Shown here: piece after piece, positions 1 to 9,083 of the stretch
Layout: each line of letters starts with the position of its first letter
How positions within the stretch are numbered: the stretch's first letter is position 1
Origin: Sphaerosporella brunnea
Lineage: Eukaryota; Ascomycota; Pezizomycetes; Pezizales; Pyronemataceae
NCBI GenBank assembly: GCA_008704415.1
Contig: VXIS01000204.1
Location: 24,135-88,134, forward strand
Direction: 5' to 3'
Length of the DNA stretch: 64,000 nt
The notes under the pieces: generated by a model
The model's database searches: none
What the model was told of the DNA's origin: nothing
Seen by the model: only the letters and a program-made list of their open reading frames with translations
Program-made: the position numbers and the translations under genes

Positions 1-339
1 GGCGACAGGTATATGGTGTACATACAGGCAATATACGTGATTGCGACAACCGAGGAAGGCGCGGCGACATATTCCACATGGCGTCTTCGAACCTGATGGC
101 GTGGATCCTGCGCAGTTACGCCGGCGCAGCCGTCACCTCACCGCCTACGTCTGCCGCAGTGATAAGGTTGACGTGCGGCCCAAGGCGGTGTGCAGTCATC
201 CGCATAGACGGATGCGGTGTGTACGGCGGACCTACCAGGTTGATACCAGTTACTCATCCCCTTTGTTGTCTCGGTGCCATGACATCGGATTGCCTAGTGT
301 GTGCAGCAACCGGCCGCGGTGTCCTGTGGCCTGCTGTTT

Positions 340-690
340 CACGCGCTCGACCTGTAGGCGGCCGGGTGCAAAAGGGAGGATGGGAGGGGCCAAAGGTATT
401 CGTGTACGGAGCGTTAGCAGTCAGGTATTAGGGACAGGCGCGAGACCAGGTCCAAGAGACCGAGCGAAGCACGGGGTCCGAGATTCAGGCGTGTGCACAG
501 AGGTATTCAGGATGAAATACGAAGGGTCAGTCAAAACAACAGGGAAGGAAAATAAAACAACAAAGCAGAGGCGGAGGCCCCTTCAAATCCTGAAATCCTC
601 GTGCGCAGCTGCTTGCCCGGCTTGCAAATCACGGTGCCTAACGTCACCAAAAGAAACTCATAGAATCCACAGAAAACACACGTCACTCAT
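340..690 (-). repeat. Solo LTR-like segment, gypsy family (copy A)
   Basis: Read on the minus strand, this stretch resembles the LTR at 27.9-28.25 kb and another at 45.7-46.03 kb. Shared blocks in the same order are AAGGGGCC, the CTTTGTTG tract and a CTTCGTATT-like block; copies A and C also share CCCGTGCTTCGCTC. No gypsy coding sequence lies next to it, so I read it as a solo or truncated LTR. The long open frame at 41-757 on the plus strand is probably chance, because it overlaps this repeat on the opposite strand. Ends are approximate. Confidence 0.5.
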
Positions 691-1506
691 AACCGGGGCA
701 AAGCCCACACCATCTCTGTTCCAAACTCGAGCCGTGGCATCAGCTTCTCGTGTCTAGGATCCCGATATATCCCACGCGCGATCCGGATCCGAGAATCCCA
801 CACCTGTAGAAGACCCGCAAGAACTGCCGCAGGAAATGCGGCTAAACTGCAAGCCTACTTCCGATGACACCAACGACATTGCCTACCGTTCTTCCTGCCG
901 GCATATTGCATCAAACAGAACATGCCTTCATCCACCACCTCCACGAACTGCACCCTACCACTCTGTGCTCCCCCGATGACTCCTCCGACAAAGAGACAGA
1001 AGCTTTCACTGCGATTCTCTTACTGCAAAGTCCAACACTGCGTGTGGGTGACATGTTTTTTTCATTTCAACACTTCAAATCTGGCGTACTCATCTGTGCG
1101 CTAACAACGACGCTATTTGGTTGGAAACGTCGCCACCAAGCTGGAAACAATTGTCTCAATGTACACTGATTATGAAAGCGACAGTGTAGCGTTGCCGGAC
1201 GTTCTACTGGATCTTAGCGAACTATCACATTCCAGAGCAGTCCGGGGACGCCCAGCGAAGAAGAAGAAGAGGAAGGGGGATCTGCGATAGCACCTAAACG
1301 CGGAAGGATTGTCGGTCCTGAAGCTGTGGCGGCCAGAGCTCGAGCTCCCTACCGGTGCACCACTTGCGGGCAAAAAGGAGACGACGACGCGCTTATCTAC
1401 CGGTATGTTAGTTTAGGATATTGTTCATGAAGAATAGATGTAAACTTATTATACTTAGTATGGTTTGTCTCTTATGTATTTCCTTACCAAACTATATAAA
1501 ACTACG
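691..1506. other. No gene seen
   Basis: Only short overlapping open frames occur, with no recognisable family, start context or intron signals. A TATA-like ACTATATAAA lies at about 1491-1500, next to the inverted-repeat element. Confidence 0.5.
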
Positions 1507-1521
1507 TCACAGTAACGATGG
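1507..1521 (+). repeat. 15-bp direct repeat left of inverted-repeat element
   Basis: TCACAGTAACGATGG here is repeated exactly at 2123-2137, immediately outside the other end of the element. It is best read as a target-site duplication, although 15 bp is long for a TIR transposon. Confidence 0.75.
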
Positions 1522-2122
1522 TATGGTGCCGGACGCCTGTAAACCACACCAACTAAAGCCCGGGTAAATTGTTTTTCACGTATGAAACAAGGTGGCGGGC
1601 GGCCTCGCGCGGCCAGGCATCGCAGCGGGTGAACAATGGAGCGACTCCGGACTCTAATCACTCATGAGGAATTCATCGCTACCCAAGCTACCCAAGCTGT
1701 CCAAGCTGCGCTGATAGGTACATTGACAAAAAAGCCATGCGAAAACTCCGCTCCTCAACAGGCACCCGCAAAAACACCACGGTGGCTCTTGTACGCTTTC
1801 TGTGGAAATGATTCCGTGCCATAACGCTCCCCAGACGCATAAATCTGAAAGATTCTCTCCGCCTTTTGGAAATACTTTAGAATCCGGGTTCTAGGGACGG
1901 AGGATTGAGCTTGTGGGAGCGATCAGTTCGGGCCATGAGACGGCAAACTGCTGGTCATCCCGCGAAACATTTGCCATATTAATGCGCCGCATAGAACCCG
2001 CGCGAGGCCGTGCGAGGCCGCCCGAGGCCGCACCTCTGTCGTCACTCGCCACCTTGTGTCATACGTGAAACACAATTTACCCGGGCTTTAGTTGGTGTGG
2101 TTTACAGGCGTCCGGCACCATA
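1522..2122. mobile_element. 601-bp non-autonomous element with 76-bp terminal inverted repeats
   Basis: The left end (1522-1597) starts TATGGTGCCGGACGCC and the right end (2047-2122) is its reverse complement, with about 74 of 76 positions identical. Exact 15-bp direct repeats flank it. The interior holds one 62-codon open frame (1636-1824) that looks non-coding, plus a GAGGCC-rich 10-bp repeat beside the right arm, so it encodes no transposase. The near-identity of the arms suggests recent movement or fold-back copying. I do not recognise the superfamily: the termini are not hAT-like, and the flanking repeat is longer than the 8-11 bp usual for hAT or MULE elements. Confidence 0.8.
2001..2030 (+). 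repeat. 10-bp tandem repeat, GAGGCC core
   Basis: Three consecutive 10-bp units of the type CGCGAGGCCG lie just inside the right arm of the inverted-repeat element. The left arm has a related but shorter GGCCTCGCGC stretch. Confidence 0.75.
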
Positions 2123-2137
2123 TCACAGTAACGATGG
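2123..2137 (+). repeat. 15-bp direct repeat right of inverted-repeat element
   Basis: Exact copy of 1507-1521, starting at the base after the right terminal inverted repeat ends. Confidence 0.75.
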
Positions 2138-2828
2138 TATGATGTCAGTATTCTACAAGTTTCTTTACCTTTGTTTACTACGTCATTTCGAATCTTCTAG
2201 CCTTCCCAAGGCAGACAGTGTAGGTCGTATGAACATCATTTGCTTGTTTTACGAAATTGTCACAAGCTAAGACTTCATGTTATGACATCATGTATTTGGC
2301 ATCGTTGGCAATAAAACTGCGACCTTTTCCTACAATCACGCTTGCTTTCTTATTTCGATACGGCCTTTCGAGCAGCTCCGATTGTATCGACTATCATCAA
2401 TAAATACTGAGTTGATCAGTCAAAAAAATGTAACCTTTTCGTGAGTGTATTTGCCTCTATATATTAGCGGATCTTATGAGCTCACTAAAAGGTTACAGAA
2501 CCAATGGTCTACAAACGACACTCGTTGGATTGCTAAACCTGCGGTGTTCACAATCTTGTTCGCTGATTATCGACCCAGACTCATCCGCGAGCCGCTCACT
2601 CCCATGAACGACGCACGGTGCTGCATATTGCGTTCGATTTCCAAACAGGCTATCCTTGAGAAAATGATCCAAGGGAGTGCTGAATTGCTGTATAAAGCTT
2701 CTCTCAATTCCGACACTGCCCCTTCTTTTCTGGTCAAAACAGAAACCAATATTGCGCACCGCTTCCCCCGACTACGTTTCCCCCTCGCCTCCTGTACCCA
2801 TCTTTGAGGACTCCGCCTAAACACCACA
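2138..2828. other. No gene seen
   Basis: AT-rich stretch with overlapping short open frames on both strands between 2445 and 2827. None shows a family signature. It ends at the first recognisable LINE sequence. Confidence 0.45.
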
Positions 2829-3279
2829 ATGAATTCCAGTCGGCCTTCAACCCAGCAGGAGCGGCAGGGTGTTCACCAGCCTGGGATTACTCTCCCAGTC
2901 GCGCAAGCACAAATGCAGATTGCAGACACGATTCCAGAGCGCGCTCGCGCTCTCACGGCGTCCGCATGAAACTCCACACTTTGCGCATACTGTGCAATCG
3001 CGCTGCACACAGCCTTGCTCACATCCTAATCATACAGATCCACTGTCTTGATGCGTCTCCCCGAACTGGCTGCGCCCTCTCCTTGCAGCCATCATGGTCA
3101 CTCCGACCAGCCTCTTCTCCCTCTCCCGCAACGCTGGGAGCCGCCATCCCCGGTCAACCGTCTGCAATCGAGCCTAGCATGGCCGTATGCATTGTCCCGC
3201 GAGGCCGCGTGGTCATCGAACCGGAGGAAGACGCCATTCGGTCAACCAAAGGGTGGCAAGAACCGTCAAGCGTAGCAAT

Positions 3280-3802
3280 TGGGGTGTATACGGACCGATC
3301 CAGGGTCGAGGTGCTCGACACCACTTCGCTCGCCCACATAGCCAGGAATATCACGCTGGCCAAGCAAAGCGACCGCGACGCCTGGCTCAGGAAACACTGC
3401 GCCAAACGCTACTACAGGTCACGCCGATTCAGGCGCAGCCGCATAGCCGCCAAGGCCTCCAAGGCAGTCGCCTCGCGGTTTTACCAGCTGGGGCTCAACA
3501 CAGCGCCTACGGCTCCATACTTGCTGTGGACAAAGAGACGGACGGATGACAAGTGCTGGTGGTGCGGCAGAGGCGCGAAACAGACCCGTGGACACCTCCT
3601 CAAATTCTGTAAGAGGTGGAAGGCCGAGCAGATGGAGCGGCAGAAAGCGGTCAAAGACGCCATCAAGGGAGGCGGAGCGAGGAGATGCTGGCCGTCCACC
3701 TCGGTGGTGGACCTGCTGGCGGAGGATAGGTGCACGGAGGCGGTTCTGAATTTCCTCCGCACCACTAAGATTGGCTGCTGGCCCGAGCAGGACATCGTGT
3801 AA
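3280..3802 (+). pseudogene. LINE ORF2 C-terminal fragment with CCHC motif
   Basis: The C-terminal half of the frame ending at 3802 matches the tail of a fungal Tad-like LINE polyprotein. A short YTDRS remnant of the RNase H start is followed by a basic linker (RKHCAKRYYRSRRFRRSR), then ASRFYQLGLNTAPTAPYL. A zinc-binding motif CWWC...GHLLKFC (C-x2-C-x9-H-x4-C) lies near 3554-3601, and the end reads LAEDRCTEAVLNFLRTT. The same order occurs in copies 2, 3 and 4. The RNase H core is missing here, although this C-terminal frame is the best preserved of the family in the window. The 332-codon frame upstream (from 2804) is not one natural protein. Confidence 0.8.
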
Positions 3803-3953
3803 CGACTATCCTCTCCTTCTTTTCTTTCCTTGGTGCGCTTCTCGATCTGGTGCGATTTCCTTCGGGATATTTCCTTAGAAGGGCCGCAGGCCCCGGTTGC
3901 GGGCCCGATGTGACCCGGGGGGTAGCATAGTCTCTTCCTTTCACATATGTCAT

Positions 3954-3967
3954 GGCCGCAAGCGGCC
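3954..3967 (+). repeat. LINE 3'-end hairpin, copy 1
   Basis: GGCCGCAAGCGGCC: a 6-bp stem with a 2-base loop, 12 bases before the A-rich tail begins. It is the most conserved element of the LINE 3' untranslated region in this window. Confidence 0.75.
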
Positions 3968-3997
3968 GAATGCAATATGATTCAAACAAAAAAAAAA

Positions 3998-6900
3998 GCC
4001 TCTTCTCCCGCTGCCACATCATGGCTTCCCGGCGCAGCAACATCCTGCGCCTCCTCGCATACCCATCTTTCCCATGGTTTGTTATCCGTCTCCTTCAACC
4101 AATGCGCCAGCAACAATAGAACGCTATTGCTCTCCTCAAGGAGTCGGTTGCGCCTGTTTGGAACCGCGTCAGCGGCCTCCGGCAAAGAATCCCCGCATGA
4201 TCCGAGAGCCGCCAAATGCGGGTGCTGTCGCCACAAGAGCCGTGGAATGCCAGCCTGGCGGTGCGTGACGGTATCAGAGTGACGGATAATATCACGTTAT
4301 CCAAGAGCCGCCAAATGCCGGTGCAGTCCCTACCAGAGCCGCGAAGTGGCAGCTTGGCGGCGTGTGGGGGAATCACAGCAACTCGGCATTCAACAGCCGC
4401 CCAATGGTTGTGCTGCGCAACCTTGGCGGCGTGGTCCCGGCCACAGCTCGTCGGCGACCAGCGATTCCTCATGTGGTCCGGGGACTCTACTCTGGTTAAT
4501 TGTCCTGTAGATTATGTCCTCATCAGCGCAGGTGCAGGTGTACCCCACCATCCGTTCAAGGCTGTTCGATCTGCAGCACAGTCCGTCATTCCGTCCGGTC
4601 CCTGCTGGTTATGTTTTTGGGTAGTTTCGGGGCGATATACTCCTGCTGCAGCCAGAGTTCCTCACGGGCCGGGGCGGTCTGCAGGTCGGCCTGGACGGTC
4701 TGCCATAGTCCAGTTATGCCTCATATATCTTGCTGCAGTTTGATCAGGTTCTCAGGAGAACCAGGCGGTTGTTGGTTTCCCTGTGCGGTGAGTAGTAGTG
4801 TGCTACTCGCAAATACCATCCAGTCTCTCGATCTTTGGAATATTGCGTTTGATGGACCAGATGTCCCGGAACTTTGTTCACTTCCGCCACCGGATAGATC
4901 GTTTTGGGCCGTGAGTTTTCGGTGGTTGCTCCTGGCATGACTGAGGCAGCGTTCGTGGGTACCGTATTGGCGGTTTGTCAGGTATTCGAGCCTCAATGTG
5001 CGAACGCGTACGGCTGCCTAACGGAACTGACGCGTTGGTAGAGCGGGCAACACGGGCATCGCAGTGATATCTAGCTAGAGGAGGTGGCACGGTAAACCGG
5101 TTGGTCATGGACAGCCTGCGACCCAGGCCTTGGATCAAGAGGATAAGCCCAGCTGGCGTAACCGTGCGGGCACTGGTCGTGCGCAGCACCGGTTATGGAG
5201 AACGTCATGAATAGTGTCAGCGCAGCAGCTGTGAGGGGAATTGAATAGACGTTGTTGATGATGCGCCAGCATGGGCTTGCTAGCACAGTGAAGCCCTATC
5301 CCCACAACCGACTGGAGGGCATCCGTTCTGTCAACGCTGCTCCCGCCATGATATACTGGATCATTGTCACTCCAGATGCGCAAATCGGCGGGTTAGCCAC
5401 CGGGCGGCTGACGATTACAGACTCGTCACGCTTCCGTCGTGCGTGGGCCTAAACCGCCATCCTAACCGCAACGTGTTCAGCGTAAGGTTCCACTCGTCAG
5501 TAGCCCAGGCCCGCAGCCCTGTTCCCGAGGTTCAGGGGCGTCACGAAGCTCTGTACTTCCTCTGCCGACCCGACACATCGTGCGGCGGAGGTGACAGACG
5601 CGGATGTAACAGATGAGTGTGCAAACTAACCCAACCAAGCGTGCGATATCTCAGAAATTGAGTGCAAGATACCTGCAGCAGTAGGTACCTCGCCAGGTAT
5701 AATACGATGGTGAAAGGCCGAGTGCCAGCAGCCGTGGTAATGGACTACGTCTCTCGAACCAGGATCAAGGTGGGGAATGTGATGCCACGCGATTCGCATC
5801 TGAAGCATGAGTTTGGGCTTGGCCGAAGGCGCATGACCCACCCGGAGACAACGCACATCGCGGGTTGCGTGACAGGACCCATCAGGCCAGGCTTTTTTTC
5901 ACGTCCTTCCGCCGGAATTAGCCCATCGCATGACTGCGTTGTTTGGGCAGGGCCACTACGTCCGAGTTTTCACAGAACATCCTTTCAAAGCTTTGTACAG
6001 GCTACAGCTGGGTGAGAAGCTAGACGTGCCCTTCCAAGGGCTGCGGTGACGATCAATGATCTCCTCAGGGCCTGCACCCATACGGTCACCTTCACGCATC
6101 ATACGTTTGCTGCGGAAAGAGACTTTGCGGATAGTCGAGCAGGGGCATATAATTGCGCTCTGTGATGAGCACACACATCCGCGGTCGAAGGGAGAGTGCG
6201 CAGGTTCAGGGTACCATGCGGGTCATCGCGAGATGGTAGCCCTTAGTAGCGGGCGGCCGCTGCAGTCCAGCAGTGTTGACAGGGTGAGCGCTGTTTGGAT
6301 CACGCGGACACAGGTGGGCGACCTCTGTAGCGGCGAACAACGCGATTTTTAGAACATACGTAGGAGAGGTGTATATACGCCCGAAACAACGCTCGCGCGC
6401 GTAAGAGCACAAACGGTAATTGACGCCGTCAATCAGCGATGTCGTTTCGGCAAAGGCCCGGGCAGCGGGGGGCAGCTATCTATCCACCTACGTTGCATCC
6501 CATGAGTGCACTTGTGAGATGTCACCGTTTGCGCTTCCTACGGCGTAAAGTTACAGGTCGACCAATACAGTCATTAGCTATCAAGCCGGTTGTAAATTCC
6601 CTCAAACTGCGGGGGTGTGGGGCGTCAACGTAGACAACGAGCTTACAACTATAGTTAGCAATGTGAGCGTCGTGTCCTACTAGCAGCATCCAAAGAGCAG
6701 AGACAAAGCTCCAGTTGGAAGCCAGGCGATCGTCAGAGGCATAGTCGGTCGTCACGATAGCTGGCCGACCCTGGTGGTCTCCTTCAGCCAACCAGTGAGG
6801 CCGACCTATCAGGTTTGCCAGGATGCATTTTTCCAATATCAACCCGTCGTAACCATCGATTGAATTGGCCGGTGCACTCCACGCAAAGCGGTATGATATG

Positions 6901-7069
6901 CACATCACGACGCCACTCTTTTCAACGACCAAACGTCAACCGCCTTTTGTGAGCAACAGAGAAATGATATCACCAACCTATGTGTCCCACTGAATTTACA
7001 GGAAATTTTCCAACTTGTCAATTCTGTTTTTGGGGTGGCGTAAGAATGACCTCGGCAGCAAACGCGTGC
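3998..7069. other. Decayed intergenic DNA, no gene recognised
   Basis: About 3 kb with many short overlapping frames on both strands (the longest about 175 codons, 4216-4743). None shows a domain, a plausible start with introns, or frame continuity with neighbours. I see no tRNA or rRNA. It separates the LINE copy from the nuclease-kinase island. Confidence 0.45.
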
Positions 7070-7078
7070 ATTTAAAAG
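7070..7078 (+). promoter_or_regulatory. TATA-like box upstream of the nuclease gene
   Basis: ATTTAAAAG about 285 bp upstream of the preferred start codon. Between it and the start are an A-rich run near 7116 and nine CAA triplets directly before the ATG, as expected for a transcribed leader. This is inferred from position only. Confidence 0.35.
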
Positions 7079-7331
7079 GCGAACCAACCACGCCAGACAG
7101 ACGCAAGACCGAGTGAAAAAAAAAAAAAGAAAAATAAGCAACACAAACGCCAATTTTTGTTTGTTTTACCTCGGATGATTTTCACGCTCTGCCTCCGGTG
7201 GCTGGTTTCCATAGACGCGCTGGATCGGTGATGCACTGCATCGTGGCTGATGACGCATCCTATCGGCCGAGTGTTCAGCTGGCATGGTACGCGCCGGACA
7301 TGCGTCTCAGCCTCATCGCGTACACAAACAC

Positions 7332-7358
7332 CAACAACAACAACAACAACAACAACAA
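7332..7358 (+). repeat. (CAA)9 microsatellite in the leader
   Basis: Nine consecutive CAA triplets end 5 bases before ATG 7364. An open frame that starts at 7250 reads them as polythreonine, but an unstructured CAA-rich 5' leader is more likely, which favours the start at 7364. Confidence 0.85.
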
Positions 7359-7363
7359 CGGCG

Positions 7364-8476
7364 ATGCCCGCGAAAAAGAATCGAGTCAACAAAGGCGCGA
7401 AGAAGGACGTCGAGGTCGCGGCGAACCGAAAGCGGCGTGACCACGAGGAGGACTCCGCCACGCATCGCGTTGAAGCTCGGCTCGCAGCCCTGGAGCTGTC
7501 CGAGATCGGCCCCGCAACACCCGCACGCGTCGTTCAATACCTCCTCCCCACCGCCACGCCCGTCAGCCTGTACGCGTACCTGGCTTCCTTCCGGCCGGAG
7601 CCACCATCGATCGGCGAAGACGCGACGACCGGCGCCAACACGCGTAACAGCGCGCAATACCGCTTCAGCGACATACGCGACCCCGTGGGCGTGTGGACCG
7701 ACTTTAGCCTCGCCAGCTGCCGCGCGCGGTTCGGCGCCCAGCTGCGCGCTACGCCGATCAGCGAGCAGCCGTCGCTGATCTCGCCGCAGAAAGACATCGA
7801 CGAGAACGTGATCGGGAGCGAACCGTCGGTGGTGACTTTCCTCGTGCGCACGCTGTTCCCGCATCTCAACCGTGCGCTGCGCGTGTGCGAGTTCGCGGAG
7901 CGTGACCGCGCCGGCGCCGACCACAAGTCGCAGGCGGATCGCGTCGGCATCACGTTCCCGCAGAGGCAGGTGCGGCTCGTAGGCGAGGTCAAAGTGTCGT
8001 GGAAGTGGCGCTCGTCGTGGCGCGATCTGCCGTCCCGTTCCCATCGCGGCGTCGAGTACAGGCAGGTGCTGAGTCAGGTGCACAGCTACATGAACGCTGC
8101 CGGCTGCCGCTGGGGCTATGTGGTCACCGACCGCGAGTTCGTTGCGCTGCAGCGCGGCGATCACTTCGGTGAGCTGCACGTGGCCGAGGCCGTTCCGCTC
8201 TTCGGCGGCGGGCGGGGTGCGTGGACGCCCGCGCTGGCGGCGTGGTATTTGTATGCGCTGGCGCAGGCGGAGGGCGACGACTGGAAACTCACGCCGTTGT
8301 CGAGGTCCCGCCAGGGGAAGACTGTTGATATCGGTCGCGTTGAAGCGTTCCCTCATGTTGAAGCGACATTGCGGCGCAGTGCGAGGGTGCGCGAGGTGCA
8401 GGCCCGGAACGAGGCTGGGAGCGCCGCACAGGCTGAGCAGGTTGGGAGTGCTGGGCGGGGTAGGCGTGGAAAATGA
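7364..8476 (+). CDS. PD-(D/E)XK (restriction-endonuclease-fold) protein, 370 aa
   Basis: An uninterrupted single-exon frame with GC-rich codon use, unlike its surroundings. I choose ATG 7364 (MPAKKNRVNKG, context GGCGATGCC) because the in-frame ATG at 7250 would read through the CAA repeat. The basic N-terminus (KKNR, KK, NRKRR) could be a nuclear signal. The central region carries the fold's signature: acidic residues near E147/E153 (ENVIGSEP), QADRVGI with D192, then VGEVKVSWKW with E208 and K210 (the ExK), and a helix QVLSQVHSYM near 234-243. A final block, GYVVTDREFVALQR, resembles a fungal protein family common in ascomycetes as I remember it. Predicted role: metal-dependent nuclease or a catalytically dead relative; the D...ExK residues look intact. 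A kinase-like gene follows 607 bp downstream in the same orientation. Family assignment is from motifs only. Confidence 0.8.
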   Translation: MPAKKNRVNKGAKKDVEVAANRKRRDHEEDSATHRVEARLAALELSEIGPATPARVVQYLLPTATPVSLYAYLASFRPEPPSIGEDATTGANTRNSAQYRFSDIRDPVGVWTDFSLASCRARFGAQLRATPISEQPSLISPQKDIDENVIGSEPSVVTFLVRTLFPHLNRALRVCEFAERDRAGADHKSQADRVGITFPQRQVRLVGEVKVSWKWRSSWRDLPSRSHRGVEYRQVLSQVHSYMNAAGCRWGYVVTDREFVALQRGDHFGELHVAEAVPLFGGGRGAWTPALAAWYLYALAQAEGDDWKLTPLSRSRQGKTVDIGRVEAFPHVEATLRRSARVREVQARNEAGSAAQAEQVGSAGRGRRGK

Positions 8477-8567
8477 TGGGCATCTTCACTTTTATGCGTT
8501 TACGATTTACGATTTTCAACGACGATTGTTGTTTCTTTGTTTGTTGTGTTCGACTTGATTTGTTTGC

Positions 8568-8630
8568 TTTATTTGGTTTATTTGGTTTATTTGGTTTGTT
8601 TGATTTGTTTGATTTGTTTGATTTGTTTGA
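8568..8630 (+). repeat. 9-bp minisatellite, 7 units
   Basis: Three units of TTTATTTGG are followed by four units of TTTGTTTGA, starting 92 bp after the nuclease stop codon. Related TTTGATT-type sequence continues to about 8665. It keeps frames open on the plus strand by chance; those frames are not genes. Confidence 0.9.
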
Positions 8631-8745
8631 TGATTCGGTTGATTTATTTGATTTCTTTGATTATTTGCGTCTGTATTTGTTCGTTTGTCGGTTGGTTTGT
8701 TTATTGCTGGTATATCCGTTTGTTATCGTGTCGACTACAACATTT

Positions 8746-8893
8746 GGATCGCAAGCCGTCTGCATCATATCTTATCTTTTTCGGATCGCAACCCGTCCGG
8801 ATCACATCTTATCTCGGTCGGATCGCAAGCCGTCCACATCTTATCGTATCTCTCCCGGATCGCAACCCGGCTGGATCTTATCTTATCTCTCTC
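8746..8893 (+). repeat. 37-bp tandem array, four units
   Basis: Units begin at 8746, 8783, 8820 and 8857, each exactly 37 bp and each starting GGATCGCA(A)(G/C)CCG. The 3' half of every unit contains CTTATC. The units have diverged at several positions, mostly in the middle, while the two ends are kept. The array lies 191-338 bp upstream of the kinase gene start. Confidence 0.9.
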
Positions 8894-8914
8894 AGCCGAG
8901 CACGATATCTTATC
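8771..8914 (-). promoter_or_regulatory. Cluster of six GATA-factor-type sites upstream of the kinase gene
   Basis: CTTATC (GATAAG on the other strand) occurs at 8771-8776, 8808-8813, 8840-8845, 8877-8882, 8882-8887 and 8909-8914. Five come from the 37-bp array and one lies just outside it. Fungal GATA regulators such as AreA/NIT2 bind HGATAR, often to paired sites. Regulation by nitrogen or another GATA-controlled signal is an inference. Confidence 0.5.
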
Positions 8915-9083
8915 TGTGTGACCATCTGATTGCCCCGCGACTCCGCTCCGTGTACTAAGGCTTATGTCAGCCTCCACCGTTGCCATGTCAACCAGACGTA
9001 AACAATAACATCCCAATCCCAAGCTCCGTTCCGCTCACTACCCAACACCACACTCTCACCCTCGACGCTTAGCATCACCAACC

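Larger units (their letters stand above)
2829..3997 (+). mobile_element. LINE (non-LTR retrotransposon) copy 1, internally deleted, with poly(A) end
   Basis: The segment ends in a 3' untranslated region, a GGCCGC-AA-GCGGCC hairpin (3954-3967) and an A-rich tail to 3997. The same 3' end recurs five more times in the window. The 5' part opens at ATG 2829 with a 46-codon frame (MNSSRPSTQQ...) that could be the start of an ORF1-like protein; it then runs into the C-terminal part of ORF2. Reverse transcriptase and most of RNase H are absent, so this is an internally deleted or rearranged copy. The 5' limit is uncertain. Confidence 0.7.

Noticed and set aside
41..757. 238-codon open frame at the window start.
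   Set aside because: Overlaps a probable LTR on the other strand, has no domain, and its Arg/Cys-rich composition is typical of chance frames.
7250..7363. N-terminal extension of the nuclease gene with polythreonine.
   Set aside because: It is a translation of the CAA repeat; the ATG right after the repeat has a better context and a basic, natural N-terminus.
7313..8356. 347-codon open frame on the minus strand opposite the nuclease gene.
   Set aside because: Antisense shadow of GC-rich coding sequence; no domain.
8473..8958. Hydrophobic LF-repeat frame after the nuclease gene.
   Set aside because: Translation of the TTTATTTGG/TTTGTTTGA minisatellite.
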